Positions 43,037 through 52,580 of a DNA stretch of 63,716 nucleotides are shown here, piece after piece. Origin of the DNA: an uncultured Methanosarcinales archaeon. Its GTDB lineage: Archaea > Halobacteriota > Methanosarcinia > Methanotrichales > Methanotrichaceae. Made by a program: the position numbers and the translations under genes. The first letter of the stretch is position 1. Every line of letters starts with the position of its first letter. Below the pieces are notes generated by a model. The model saw nothing but the letters and a program-made list of their open reading frames with translations, ran no database searches and had not been told where the DNA came from. The stretch is taken from the NCBI GenBank assembly GCA_903871465.1, contig CAIQHB010000022.1, positions 1 through 63,716 on the forward strand, given 5' to 3'.

Positions 43037-44749
43037 TTGATAAATGCAAGCGAGGTTTTGAGCTCTATCCAGTCCGCATTTCCTGGAGCCGTTCTGGACT
43101 CCAGAGTGGAGTCGGACCGAAGGCTCTGGGCCACAATCGATTCGGAGAAAATATTGGATGTATGCAAGCATCTGAGTACGAAATTGAACTTTGATCACTA
43201 CTCGGGTGCTGCAGGCGTGGACTGGATCGCCAGGAACGAGATGGAAGTCGTGGAGATCATGGCTAGCCATGGAGCACATCAAGTCGTGGCCATGCTGAAG
43301 GTGAAGACTCCCCGAGAAAACCCTTCTGTCAGATCACTCACCGGCCTCTACTGGAATGCCAACTGGTATGAAAGAGAGATCTGGGAGATGTTCGGCATCA
43401 ATTTCGAAGGCCATCCTGAACAGTATCCTTTGCTCTTGTCGGATGAACTGATGGGAGCATGGCCCTGGAGAAAGGACTACAAGGGCTATCCCGACCTGAC
43501 AACTGGCGAACGGGCTATACAGATCACGACACCCGAGGGCTATATGGAATTACATGTCCCGCCCACGCCTGCTGAAGTCGAGGCAGGGACTGTAGTCAAA
43601 GAGAGGCCGAAGTATCCCTCTTTCCGGGAAAGAGAGGAGAAAGAGATCAAGTCCGATGCCGAAATGATCATGCATCTGGGTCCACAGCATGCCATGGTTC
43701 CGGGTCCCTTCCTGCTGGATATCCTGGTAGAGGGCGAGAGGGTGAAGAAAGCCTTTCTGGATCTGGGCTACATTCACAAGGGCATCGAGAAGATCATGGA
43801 GAATCGGAGCTGGCTGCAGGGAATTACCTACACCGACAGGATGTGTTATGTAGCATCTCTTTCCAACAATGAATGCTACTGCGGAGCAGTGGAGAAGATC
43901 CTTGGTCTGGAAGTCCCATTGAGAGCCCAGTATATCCGGGTTATCTTGGAGGAACTCTCCAGAATTCAAAGCCACCTCATAGGTACAGGCGAGTTCCTGA
44001 CGCTCGTTGCAGGTGTCGGCTATGCACCATGGCAGTACATGATCATGGACAGAGAGAAGATCATCTCCTTAATTGAGAGCGTTACCGGGGCCAGGCTGAC
44101 TCACACCTTCGTGCGCTTCGGAGGAGTTAGAAATGACCTTCCGGAAGGCTTCGCCGAGCAATGCCGAAAGGTTTTGCCCTTTATGAAGTCAAGAACGGAG
44201 GAATTCATTGAGCTCTTTGCGCAAGATCCGATTTATTCTCTTAGGATGGAGAATATAGGCTCCATCGCACCCGACACTGCCAAGCGAATGGGATGCTCGG
44301 GAAGAGTGCTAAGGGCTGCGGGCGTCGCCTATGATATGCGAAAAGAAGATCCCATACTGGTTTATCCCGATCTGGACTTCAAGGTCGTAACTGGGACCAG
44401 AGGAGACTCTGCGGACAGAATCGACGTCACGCTGAGAGAGATTTTAGAGAGCATTCATATCATCGAGCAATGTCTGGACAAGATTCCCTCAGGGCCCATC
44501 AAGACGGAAGCCAAGATTCCCAAGAAGGTTCCGGCAGGCGAGGCCTACTACAGGGTTGAAGACCCCAGGGGCGAGATGGGAATGTATGTGATCAGCGACG
44601 GTGGCGATAAGCCTTACCGGGTGAAGGTCAGAGGGCCATTCTATGCTACATTCCAGACTTTGACTCCGCTCTTAGAGGGCGTTTACATTGCGGATGCAGT
44701 AGCCATTGCCGGCAGCATGGACGGCTGCCCATCCGAGGCGGATAGGTAG
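43037..44749 (+). CDS. fpoCD: Fused FpoC-FpoD subunit
   Basis: A 570-residue single frame. Residues ~1-160 are NuoC-like (VVEIMASHGAHQVVAML, WYEREIWEMFGINFEGHP, PWRKDYKGYP). After a linker (~160-205) the rest is NuoD/49-kDa-like (HLGPQHAMVPGPFLLDIL, GYIHKGIEKIMENRSW, RVILEELSRIQSHLIG, and the C-terminal DPRGEMGMYV). Both halves are complete, so this is a genuine fusion like enterobacterial NuoCD. It forms the peripheral part of the methanophenazine site. TTG start with GGAGG 11 nt upstream. Confidence 0.93.
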   Translation: MINASEVLSSIQSAFPGAVLDSRVESDRRLWATIDSEKILDVCKHLSTKLNFDHYSGAAGVDWIARNEMEVVEIMASHGAHQVVAMLKVKTPRENPSVRSLTGLYWNANWYEREIWEMFGINFEGHPEQYPLLLSDELMGAWPWRKDYKGYPDLTTGERAIQITTPEGYMELHVPPTPAEVEAGTVVKERPKYPSFREREEKEIKSDAEMIMHLGPQHAMVPGPFLLDILVEGERVKKAFLDLGYIHKGIEKIMENRSWLQGITYTDRMCYVASLSNNECYCGAVEKILGLEVPLRAQYIRVILEELSRIQSHLIGTGEFLTLVAGVGYAPWQYMIMDREKIISLIESVTGARLTHTFVRFGGVRNDLPEGFAEQCRKVLPFMKSRTEEFIELFAQDPIYSLRMENIGSIAPDTAKRMGCSGRVLRAAGVAYDMRKEDPILVYPDLDFKVVTGTRGDSADRIDVTLREILESIHIIEQCLDKIPSGPIKTEAKIPKKVPAGEAYYRVEDPRGEMGMYVISDGGDKPYRVKVRGPFYATFQTLTPLLEGVYIADAVAIAGSMDGCPSEADR

Positions 44750-44761
44750 GAGGGAGAGGAT

Positions 44762-45814
44762 TTGGACGGAATAATTGAGAGCATCACACAATTCCAAGCC
44801 CAGGAACCTGCCATATTCGCCCTGATCATAGGCGTCGTCGGCGCGGCGATAATCTCGGCCGTGGTCAACGTCGGTGCCATGCTTGTGATCTGGGGCGAAA
44901 GAAAGGTTCTGAGCGATTTCTGCAACAGGTATGGCCCTAATCGCGTGGGCGGAAGATGGGGCATACTTCAGCTCGGCGCCGACGCCATCAAGCTCTTCAC
45001 CAAAGAGGATATAATTCCTGGTGATGCTGATAAGGGAGTTTACGTCTGGGCGCCTATCGTGGCCTCCATGGCCACAATGCTCGTTGCCGCAGCCATTCCC
45101 TTCGGGGCCCTGCACATCGGTGGCAAAGATATCCCGCTGGTAGTTGCCAATATGGATATCAGTGCGCTCTATGTTGAAGCTGCATTGAGCCTGATGGCGA
45201 TAGCTGTATTCATGGCAGGCTACAGCTCTAACAATAAGTATTCCATTCTGGGTGCTTTTCGAGGCATGGCCAGGATGATCGCCTATGAGGTTCCCATGGG
45301 TGTCTGCGTCATATCCGTGGCAATCATGGCTCACAGCCTCAATCTGGTTGAGATCGTGCAGAGCCAGACTATATGGTACGCCTTTGCCCAACCTCTCGGA
45401 TTTGTCATCTTCGTTATTGCCTTGATCACCGATTTGGGAAGAATTCCCTTCGACCAGAGCGAAGCTGAAGAAGAGATCATCTCCGGATATAATACCGAGT
45501 ACAGTGGAATCCGGTGGGGCTTGCTCTATTTCCAGGAGTACAATAACGCCCTTCTGGGCTCCATACTGCTGGCGATCCTATTTCTGGGAGGCTGGCAGGG
45601 GCCGATCATACCCATACCTATCCTGGACATAGTCTCTCCCTTGATATGGCTTCTCATGAAGGTTGTAATCATTCTGTGGTGCATGATCTGGGTCAGAAGC
45701 TCGCTCTTCCGTCTCAGAATCGATCAGGTTACAGACCTGGGATGGAAGTGGATGCTGCCGCTCTCCATATTGAATCTGGGATGGGCAGTTCTAATTGGAT
45801 CATACTTTGCGTGA
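44762..45814 (+). CDS. fpoH: FpoH, NuoH-like membrane subunit
   Basis: A 350-residue integral membrane protein with about eight helices, homologous to NuoH/ND1. Conserved loops include GERKVLSDFCNRYGPNRVG and, later, the acidic DLGRIPFDQSEAEEEIISGY, which lines the quinone channel and takes part in coupling. TTG start after GGAGGGAGAGG. The gene order H-I-J after CD is that of complex I operons. Confidence 0.95.
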   Translation: MDGIIESITQFQAQEPAIFALIIGVVGAAIISAVVNVGAMLVIWGERKVLSDFCNRYGPNRVGGRWGILQLGADAIKLFTKEDIIPGDADKGVYVWAPIVASMATMLVAAAIPFGALHIGGKDIPLVVANMDISALYVEAALSLMAIAVFMAGYSSNNKYSILGAFRGMARMIAYEVPMGVCVISVAIMAHSLNLVEIVQSQTIWYAFAQPLGFVIFVIALITDLGRIPFDQSEAEEEIISGYNTEYSGIRWGLLYFQEYNNALLGSILLAILFLGGWQGPIIPIPILDIVSPLIWLLMKVVIILWCMIWVRSSLFRLRIDQVTDLGWKWMLPLSILNLGWAVLIGSYFA

Positions 45815-45826
45815 GGTGGCATTGAG

Positions 45827-46477
45827 ATGTTGAAGAGAAATATGATAAAGAACTTCAGCTGGCCTTTAAAGACCGCCACGCGGGAGATTGAGATTACAAG
45901 GCTCTATCCCGAGGTTATGATGGAGCTGCCTGCAGCGGAAAGAGGCATTCATGAGCTGGATGCCACCACATGCATCGGGTGTGCATCCTGTGCCAGGATC
46001 TGCCCCAACAGCTGCATTGAGATGGTACATTTCAAATTTGGAAATCCTCTCAAGAACAAGAAGATGCAATTTCCGCAGATAGATTATGGAAGATGCATGT
46101 TCTGCGGGCTTTGTGTAGACGAGTGTCCTGTGGAATGCCTCACGATGGGCAAGAAGGTCACGATGGCAGGCTGGGAAAGAAAAGATATCGTGAAGAGTCC
46201 GGATTTCCTGGCGACTAAGAGATTCTCTGACAAAGAGGTAAAAGATCTGGAAGCCGAGGCCAAGAGGATTGCAGCCGAAAAAGCAGCCGCCAAGAAAGCT
46301 GCAGCAAAAGATGGAGCGGCAAAAGAAGGTGCTGCCAAGAAGCCTACCAAAGAGGGGGCTTCTGTCGCCGAGAAGAAGAAGCCGGAGGCAAAAGCCAAAC
46401 CCGAAGAAGGATCAGCCGCATCTGAGACAAAGAAGGAAGAGTCAAAAGCCGAGCCCAAAGAAGGAGGCGCGTCCTGA
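45827..46477 (+). CDS. fpoI: FpoI, 2x[4Fe-4S] ferredoxin-like subunit with Lys/Ala/Glu-rich tail
   Basis: A 216-residue NuoI/TYKY-type subunit. Two 4Fe-4S motifs are intact: CIGCASCARICP (Cys49/52/55/59) and CMFCGLCVDECP (Cys90/93/96/100). Residues ~147-216 are an added low-complexity tail of Lys, Ala and Glu (for example KAAAKKAAAKDGAAKEGAAK), absent from most NuoI proteins. I recall that Lys-rich FpoI extensions have been noted in Methanosaeta, where FpoF is missing and ferredoxin may be the direct donor. A basic arm could dock acidic ferredoxin; that is inference. The stop overlaps fpoJ by one base. Confidence 0.93.
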   Translation: MLKRNMIKNFSWPLKTATREIEITRLYPEVMMELPAAERGIHELDATTCIGCASCARICPNSCIEMVHFKFGNPLKNKKMQFPQIDYGRCMFCGLCVDECPVECLTMGKKVTMAGWERKDIVKSPDFLATKRFSDKEVKDLEAEAKRIAAEKAAAKKAAAKDGAAKEGAAKKPTKEGASVAEKKKPEAKAKPEEGSAASETKKEESKAEPKEGGAS

Positions 46478-46905
46478 TGGCAGAAAAGTCTGGCTTAAGT
46501 ATAATCCGTACCATCTTCGAGTTACTGGTGCTGCTCCTTGCCCTTGGTGTGATCTTTGGCGGCCTGGCGCTGGTAGTATTGCTATCACCCTGGTCCAAGA
46601 CGGTTCTTGAGAGACTTTTGGCTTATGACGTTCGATTTGCCATAGAGCTCCTGAGCTTCCTGGCCATAGGTGCAATCATAGTGCTCCTGTCGGCTCTTAC
46701 AGTCCAAGCCAAGAATATAGTGCACAGTGCTCTTTACTTGCTTGGAACCTTTGCAGGAGTTGCAGCGCTTTACATATTCCTGAATGCCCCATTTGTGGGT
46801 GTGGCTCAGATTCTGGTGTACATTGGTGCCGTCGGAGTTCTGATACTATTCGCAGTGATGCTTACGAGGAAGACGATTATGGAGGAATCCCATGGTGAAA
46901 TTTAA
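46477..46905 (+). CDS. fpoJ: FpoJ N-terminal half (NuoJ-like), split gene part 1
   Basis: A 142-residue membrane protein equal to the first part of NuoJ/ND6. Helices are at ~10-35, ~48-72 and ~75-125, including HSALYLLGTFAGVAALYIFL and the conserved VYIGAVGVLILFAVMLTRK, the helix with the pi-bulge used for gating in complex I. NuoJ is split into two reading frames here; the second starts 14 bp before this one ends. The split is also known from other methanogen fpo operons. Confidence 0.9.
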   Translation: MAEKSGLSIIRTIFELLVLLLALGVIFGGLALVVLLSPWSKTVLERLLAYDVRFAIELLSFLAIGAIIVLLSALTVQAKNIVHSALYLLGTFAGVAALYIFLNAPFVGVAQILVYIGAVGVLILFAVMLTRKTIMEESHGEI

Positions 46906-47155
46906 GATAATCATCCTGACCCTGGCCTTCCTGGCCGCTCTCATCGCATCGCTTTCCATCCCCAATTGGGGAGCCAGCGAAAAGCAACCGCTAGGCTTTG
47001 CTCCAGGTGTGGGATTGAGGTTGCCGGAGAGCGGAATTGGAGACGTTGGATTCGAGATTTTCACCATCTACGTCTTCCCCTTTGAGATTCTGGCCCTGGT
47101 TCTAACAGCTGCCCTGGTCGGAGCGGTTTGGGTTGCACGAAAGGAGATTGCCTGA
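46892..47155 (+). CDS. fpoJ: FpoJ C-terminal half, split gene part 2
   Basis: An 87-residue protein with two hydrophobic helices ([18 protein letters not shown] and [19 protein letters not shown]) that ends VARKEIA, as NuoJ does. It supplies the remaining helices of the subunit. The overlap with part 1 suggests translational coupling. It is not a sequencing frameshift, because it has its own ATG in a different frame and the arrangement is conserved in the family. Confidence 0.87.
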   Translation: MVKFKIIILTLAFLAALIASLSIPNWGASEKQPLGFAPGVGLRLPESGIGDVGFEIFTIYVFPFEILALVLTAALVGAVWVARKEIA

Positions 47156-47193
47156 GGAGGGCGACATTAGATGATAAGGAGGGAGATTTACCG

Positions 47194-47496
47194 ATGATAC
47201 CGTTGGAGCTTTACATATTGCTGGCCTCCATCATGTTCACCATCGGCTTGTACGGCCTCGTTACTCAGAAGAACGGAGTCAAGCTGATGATGTGCATCGA
47301 GCTGTTGCTCAATAGCGCCAACATCAATCTTGTTGCCTTCTCAGCCTACCAGCCTAATGTGAATGGCCAGGTGTTTGCCCTGTTTTCCATTGCGCTGGCA
47401 GCGGCTGAAGCAGGCGTTGGGTTCGCAATCATGATCGCGCTTTACAGGCTATATGGAACTATTGACCTGGACACCATTAAGGCCATGAGGTGGTAA
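47194..47496 (+). CDS. fpoK: FpoK, NuoK-like membrane subunit
   Basis: A 100-residue three-helix protein homologous to NuoK/ND4L. The intramembrane Glu is in [17 protein letters not shown], and [17 protein letters not shown] follows. I place the start at ATG 47194, preceded by AAGGAGGGA; the upstream in-frame codons overlap fpoJ and are not conserved. It belongs to the proton-translocating chain. Confidence 0.94.
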   Translation: MIPLELYILLASIMFTIGLYGLVTQKNGVKLMMCIELLLNSANINLVAFSAYQPNVNGQVFALFSIALAAAEAGVGFAIMIALYRLYGTIDLDTIKAMRW

Positions 47497-47499
47497 GGA

Positions 47500-49530
47500 A
47501 TGTACGCTGATTATGCATACCTGATAGTAGGACTTCCTGTACTAGCCTTCTTGTTATGTCTCTTCGTGGGCAGTAGACTGCCCAGAGGCGGAGGCTTCCT
47601 TACTGTTCTGGCTACCTTTGCAGGTCTTGTATTATCTCTGGGGATATTCTCAGAGATGTATCCGGATAAGATCATTCATCAGTCCATGCCATGGTTTGCC
47701 AATTTCAATGTAGGCATACTGATAGATCCTCTGGCACTGGTGATGCTTCTCATGGTAACCTTCGTGGTTACACTGATTCACACTTATGCCAACGGATACA
47801 TGAACGGCGATCCGGGCTCATCCAGATACTTCGCCGAAGCGGCTTTGTTTACCGCTGCCATGCTGGGCCTGATCTATGCCGATAACCTGCTTCAGCTCTT
47901 CATATTCTGGGAGCTGGTGGGACTGTGTTCGTATCTCTTGATCGGTTTCTGGTACCGGAAGCCCTCTGCTGCTGCCGCTGCCAAGAAAGCATTCCTGACA
48001 ACGCGCGTGGGCGACGTTTTGTTCATGGCAGGCATAATTCTGCTCTACAATAACCTGGCCAGCCTGAACATCGCTCTCAAGCCGGGCGAGTACCTCTTGC
48101 AATTCCCGGTGATCTATGCTCATCTAACCCAGATCCCACCGGCTCAGCTGACACTAATCGCTCTGGGCCTATTGGGTGGAGCAGTGGGCAAGTCCGGTCA
48201 GTTCCCTCTGCATGTTTGGCTTCCTGATGCCATGGAGGGTCCGACTACCGTTTCCGCCATGATCCATGCGGCGACGATGGTTACCGCCGGTGTCTATCTC
48301 GTGGCCAGAATGTTCCCGCTCTTCTACGCCGCGCCATACGGGCTGACGGCAGTAGCTGCAGTGGGCGCTTTCACAGCTCTGTTTGCGGCCACCATGGGCC
48401 TGACGGCCTTCGATATCAAGAGGGTGCTGGCTTTCTCGACTGTATCTCAGCTGGGCTTCATGATGGCAGGCCTGGGAACGGGAGCTGCAGTTGGGACTAT
48501 GGCTGTAGGTGTGGCCATGTTCCACCTCATCGGCCATTCGTTCTTCAAGGCCCTGCTCTTCCTTTGCTCCGGATCGGTTATTCACGCAGTCAATACCAAC
48601 GACATGCGGGAGATGGGCGGCGTCGGGAAGTACATGAAGTGGACCATGTATACCATGCTCATAGGTTCCCTCTCTCTGGCCGGATTCCCGCTCTTCACGG
48701 GATTCTTCTCCAAGGATGAGATCATAGTAATCGCCTATGAGTACGGAGTAGCGATCAACTTCCTGCCCTACATATTCCTGGTGCTGGCAGCTGTTCTGAC
48801 CGCCATCTATACCTTCAGAATGTGGTTCACAGTCTTCACGGGCAAGGAAAGATCCGATTACGCCAAACATGAATCACCTTCGATCATGATCATCCCGCTG
48901 GTGATCCTGGCGATATTCGCCTTCGGTTTCGGCATTGCCGCTCAGGGAGGCTTCTACAGCTACCTGGATTCAAACTTCGGACATTACGACGTGAACTTCA
49001 ACGAGCTTGCTGTCATTGGAGGCCATGCCGCCGAGGAGACAAAGCTGGCAGGAGAGCCTGCAGCTGAACCTTTAGCCTCTGAGGCAGGAGAAGGAGCCAA
49101 AGCTGAAAGCAAGGCTGAACCTGCAGAGCCCTGGTACATCCAGATACTGCCTATCATCGTAGCTTTGGGCGGCATTCTCACGGCCTCTCTGTTCTACTGG
49201 GATAAAGTCAAAAAATTCGATCCCAGCCTGGTCACAGGGGACAAGGATCCCCTGCGAAAGCTGCTGTTGAAGGGATATTACCAGCATGAAATCATGACCG
49301 CCTGGTTCGCCGAGACTATAGTCTACGGCTCGGCGTTGATCTGCAACGTGATCGACATCAAGCTCGTGGACGGATGGCTGAACTGGCTGAGCGCCTTGGT
49401 GATGGGCTTCGCACAGCACGTGAGAAAAGTTCAGAGCGGAGTGGTGCAAAACTACATCACGGCTCTGGTGCTGGGAGTAGTGGTGCTGGTGGTTGTAATT
49501 ACTATGGCTAAGGAGGTGGGCCTGATATGA
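47500..49530 (+). CDS. fpoL: FpoL, NuoL-like antiporter subunit
   Basis: A 676-residue antiporter-like subunit with ~16 helices and the long lateral C-terminal helix. Conserved parts include FWELVGLCSYLLIGFWY, GKSGQFPLHVWLPDAMEGPT, HAATMVTAGVYLVARM and AFSTVSQLGFMMAGLG. Near residues 503-545 there is an inserted Ala/Glu/Lys-rich segment (for example EGAKAESKAEPAEP) similar in make-up to the FpoI tail. It pumps protons at the distal end of the membrane arm. The stop overlaps the fpoM start by 4 bp. Confidence 0.95.
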   Translation: MYADYAYLIVGLPVLAFLLCLFVGSRLPRGGGFLTVLATFAGLVLSLGIFSEMYPDKIIHQSMPWFANFNVGILIDPLALVMLLMVTFVVTLIHTYANGYMNGDPGSSRYFAEAALFTAAMLGLIYADNLLQLFIFWELVGLCSYLLIGFWYRKPSAAAAAKKAFLTTRVGDVLFMAGIILLYNNLASLNIALKPGEYLLQFPVIYAHLTQIPPAQLTLIALGLLGGAVGKSGQFPLHVWLPDAMEGPTTVSAMIHAATMVTAGVYLVARMFPLFYAAPYGLTAVAAVGAFTALFAATMGLTAFDIKRVLAFSTVSQLGFMMAGLGTGAAVGTMAVGVAMFHLIGHSFFKALLFLCSGSVIHAVNTNDMREMGGVGKYMKWTMYTMLIGSLSLAGFPLFTGFFSKDEIIVIAYEYGVAINFLPYIFLVLAAVLTAIYTFRMWFTVFTGKERSDYAKHESPSIMIIPLVILAIFAFGFGIAAQGGFYSYLDSNFGHYDVNFNELAVIGGHAAEETKLAGEPAAEPLASEAGEGAKAESKAEPAEPWYIQILPIIVALGGILTASLFYWDKVKKFDPSLVTGDKDPLRKLLLKGYYQHEIMTAWFAETIVYGSALICNVIDIKLVDGWLNWLSALVMGFAQHVRKVQSGVVQNYITALVLGVVVLVVVITMAKEVGLI

Positions 49531-51029
49531 TCTCAAACGCGATCTCGTTGATGATCGCCATTCCCCTCTTGGGAGCGGCGGTCTCCTTCTTTGCGGGATC
49601 AAAGGCCAAATTCGTGGCCCTAATCGCCTCGTTGATACCTCTGGCCCTATCCCTGCAAATGTACATGGAGTTCGACAAAACTTCAAAGATGATGCAGTTC
49701 GTGGAAAGCTACAACTGGGTTCCGTCCATCGGAGTCAAGTATACTGTTGGCGTTGACGGAATTGGCTTTCCCTTGGTGCTGCTCTCCACGATAGTTTCCA
49801 TATTGGTAATAATATACTCCTGGGGAGAGACAAAAAAGCCCAATCAGTACTTTGCTCTGCTTCTCTTAAATGAAGTGGGGGTTCTGGGTGTATTCACGAG
49901 CCTGGACTTCTTCCTGTTCTACATCTACTGGGAGATAGTGCTCATACCCATGTTCTTCCTGATTGGATCATGGGGAGGACCGAGAAGGGATTATGCGGCA
50001 ATCAAGTTCTTCATCTACACCCACGTGGCAAGCCTGGTGATGCTGCTGGCAATATTTGCCCTGTACTTCACCTACCAGATGCCGGACGGATCAAGGACAT
50101 TTGATATGCTGACGCTCCTGAAGGCAACAGCAGACAAGAACATCTTCCCAACCAGCCTGCTCAATATCATCTTCGCGGGGCTGCTGCTGGGATTCCTGGT
50201 CAAGATGCCTGCCTTCCCCTTCCATACCTGGCTGCCGGATGCTCACGTTGAGGCTCCCACAGCCGGCTCTGTGGTGCTGGCAGCCCTGCTGCTCAAGATG
50301 GGCGGGTACGGTCTTTTCCGGATCATACTGCCCATTCTGCCCCACGTTGACAAGGCCTTCGTGACCATCATCGCCATCATTGCGGTGCTATCGATCATCT
50401 ACGGGGCTTTCCTGGCGCTGGCACAGAAGGATATCAAGAAGCTGGTGGCGTACTCATCCGTCAGCCACATGGGATTTGTGACTCTCGGTGCCGTGGCCTT
50501 CACAACAATGTCCATACAGGGAGCCATGTTCCAGCAGTTCTCTCACGGCATCATCACCTGCGTCCTGTTCATGTCCGCCGGTACAATCCAGCACGTGGTA
50601 GGGACCAGGGTTATAGCCGATCTGGGAGGCCTAGCCGATCGTATGCCCAAGTTTGCAGTCATCATGATGGCCGGATTCATGGCCTCACTGGGGTTGCCTG
50701 GCATGAGCGGCTTCGTGGCCGAGTTCATGGTTCTGACCGGCTCCTTCGCCACTCTTCCGACCTACACCATGATCGTGGTGTTCCTGAGCATAGTGACGAC
50801 AGCAGCCTACCATCTCTGGGCCATGCAAAAGGCCATGTTCGGACCGATTCTGAAGAAGTACATGAATGTTCATGACCCGCATGCCTATGAGCTGTTCTCT
50901 ATGAGCATGATCATAGTGCTGACTCTGATCTTCGGCCTTCAGCCAGGGCTGATCACCGGAATGATGGGAACAGCTGCAACGCAAGTCATGCAGCCGGTTA
51001 TGACTCTATCCCAAATGGGGGTGATCTGA
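49527..51029 (+). CDS. fpoM: FpoM, NuoM-like antiporter subunit
   Basis: A 500-residue membrane subunit with ~14 helices homologous to NuoM/ND4. Key features are YWEIVLIPMFFLIG (Glu of helix 5), LVKMPAFPFHTWLPDAHVEAP, AALLLKMGGYGLFRI (conserved Lys) and AYSSVSHMGFVTLG. It provides one of the three antiporter-like proton channels. It starts within the fpoL stop (ATGA) and is followed by fpoN after one base. Confidence 0.96.
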   Translation: MISNAISLMIAIPLLGAAVSFFAGSKAKFVALIASLIPLALSLQMYMEFDKTSKMMQFVESYNWVPSIGVKYTVGVDGIGFPLVLLSTIVSILVIIYSWGETKKPNQYFALLLLNEVGVLGVFTSLDFFLFYIYWEIVLIPMFFLIGSWGGPRRDYAAIKFFIYTHVASLVMLLAIFALYFTYQMPDGSRTFDMLTLLKATADKNIFPTSLLNIIFAGLLLGFLVKMPAFPFHTWLPDAHVEAPTAGSVVLAALLLKMGGYGLFRIILPILPHVDKAFVTIIAIIAVLSIIYGAFLALAQKDIKKLVAYSSVSHMGFVTLGAVAFTTMSIQGAMFQQFSHGIITCVLFMSAGTIQHVVGTRVIADLGGLADRMPKFAVIMMAGFMASLGLPGMSGFVAEFMVLTGSFATLPTYTMIVVFLSIVTTAAYHLWAMQKAMFGPILKKYMNVHDPHAYELFSMSMIIVLTLIFGLQPGLITGMMGTAATQVMQPVMTLSQMGVI

Positions 51030-51030
51030 A

Positions 51031-52530
51031 GTGGACTTTTCACACTACGCACCCCTCTGGGGAGAGGCGTTGCTTACAGTCCTGGCGGTACTCATTGTGC
51101 TGCTGGGGTCCCTGATGAAGAATAGCGGCAAGCTCATGGGCTATTTGAGTGCTGCGGGGCTTATAGCTGCCCTGGGCCTTGTGGGCAGCAATCTTATGAT
51201 TGCAAAGCCGACCCTATTCTTCTTTGATACCATATCGGTAGATGCCCTGTCTCAGTTCTTCAAGGTCGTCTTCTTAGTGGTATCGCTGCTGGTAGTGATA
51301 GCGTCACTGTCCAAGTATACAGGAAAGGGTGCAGACGAGTACTTCGCACTGCTCCTCTTTGCTACCGTAGGAATGATGGTGGTTGCCAGCTCCATCGACC
51401 TGATTACATTGTTCGTGGGGTTTGAGCTGGCCAGCCTGTCCACTTATGCACTAGCCGCGTTTGACAAGAGCCGGAAGAACCTCGAGGCCGCCATGAAGTA
51501 CTTCATCTTCGGCTCGGTCTCGTCTGCGTTCATGCTCTTTGGCTTCTCGCTCCTTTATGGAATGGCTGGATCGACCAAGCTGACGGTTATAGCGTCTGCA
51601 ACTATCGCCAACTTTGGGCCTGCCGCATTGATTGCCCTGCTATTTGTTATCGCAGGATTTGCCTTCAAGATGGCCCTGGTGCCTTTCCATATGTGGGCTC
51701 CCGATACCTACGAGGGCGCACCTCCTCTGGTCTCGGCAATGCTTGCCGCGGGCTCCAAGAAGATGGGCTTTGCCGCTGCCTTCAGGGTATTGCTCGTAGC
51801 TCTAATGGCCCTGCGGATGGAGTGGTATCTGGCCTTCGCCATACTGGCAGCCATAACCATGACTCTGGGAAACCTGGCTGCATGCTGGCAGAACAATGTG
51901 CGCCGCATCCTGGCTTACTCCTCCATCGCACAGGCGGGCTACATCGCCATCGGCTTTGTGGTAGTAGGAAAAGCCTATGGATTGGCTCCTACAACCGCTT
52001 TCAATGGCATCCCAATTTCGCCTGCTCAGCTTGGCCTTGCTGGAGCCTTGCTCCTCATCCTGGGACATGCTCTGATGAAGACGGGAGCCTTTATTGGCAC
52101 AGCTCAGGTAGCGTCAATGGTTTCAAAGAACGATGCCAACGATCCGGATGATATATCCAACTATGCGGGTCTTGTAAGCAGAGCGCCGGTCACTGCGTTA
52201 TGCATGTTGATCTTCATGTTCGCTCTGGCGGGCATCCCGCCTACGGCAGGATACTTCGGCAAGTTCGTGCTCTTCAGCTCAGCCATTTACTCCGGACTGG
52301 TCTGGCTAGCAGTACTAGCTATCCTCAACAGTGCTCTGTCGCTGGTCTACTATCTGCGGATCATCAGCTACATGTTCTTGAAGGAGCCAGCTGGCCCGAA
52401 GATGGCGGAGCCAAAAGGGTACGTCGTAGCTCTGGTCTTGACGACCATCGCAGTACTCTATATCGGCCTCTTCCCGCAAGCCTTTTTCGACTGGGCAGTG
52501 CAGGCAGCAGCGGTTCTGCTGCCTCAGTAA
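51031..52530 (+). CDS. fpoN: FpoN, NuoN-like antiporter subunit
   Basis: A 499-residue homologue of NuoN/ND2, ~14 helices, with FVGFELASLSTYALAAF, FKMALVPFHMWAPDTYEGAP, AAGSKKMGFAAAFRV and AYSSIAQAGYIAIG. The GTG start lies one base after the fpoM stop. It is the last gene of the operon: fpoO and fpoF, present near or with the complex in Methanosarcina, are not here. A terminator hairpin overlaps its final codons. Confidence 0.95.
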   Translation: MDFSHYAPLWGEALLTVLAVLIVLLGSLMKNSGKLMGYLSAAGLIAALGLVGSNLMIAKPTLFFFDTISVDALSQFFKVVFLVVSLLVVIASLSKYTGKGADEYFALLLFATVGMMVVASSIDLITLFVGFELASLSTYALAAFDKSRKNLEAAMKYFIFGSVSSAFMLFGFSLLYGMAGSTKLTVIASATIANFGPAALIALLFVIAGFAFKMALVPFHMWAPDTYEGAPPLVSAMLAAGSKKMGFAAAFRVLLVALMALRMEWYLAFAILAAITMTLGNLAACWQNNVRRILAYSSIAQAGYIAIGFVVVGKAYGLAPTTAFNGIPISPAQLGLAGALLLILGHALMKTGAFIGTAQVASMVSKNDANDPDDISNYAGLVSRAPVTALCMLIFMFALAGIPPTAGYFGKFVLFSSAIYSGLVWLAVLAILNSALSLVYYLRIISYMFLKEPAGPKMAEPKGYVVALVLTTIAVLYIGLFPQAFFDWAVQAAAVLLPQ

Positions 52531-52539
52531 TCTTTTTTT
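52502..52539 (+). terminator. Hairpin plus T-run terminator of the fpo operon
   Basis: AGGCAGCAG (52502-52510) pairs perfectly with CTGCTGCCT (52516-52524) around the loop CGGTT, and a seven-T run follows at 52533-52539. The stem covers the last codons of fpoN. A second T-rich stretch (ATTTTTTG) follows at 52549-52556. Confidence 0.75.
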
Positions 52540-52580
52540 AGCTCCTCTATTTTTTGTAGGATTGATCAAATTTCGATTTT

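Noticed and set aside
46477-47155. Overlapping 142- and 87-residue frames considered as a frameshifted nuoJ
   Set aside because: Each has its own start, and as far as I recall a split fpoJ is normal in methanogen operons.
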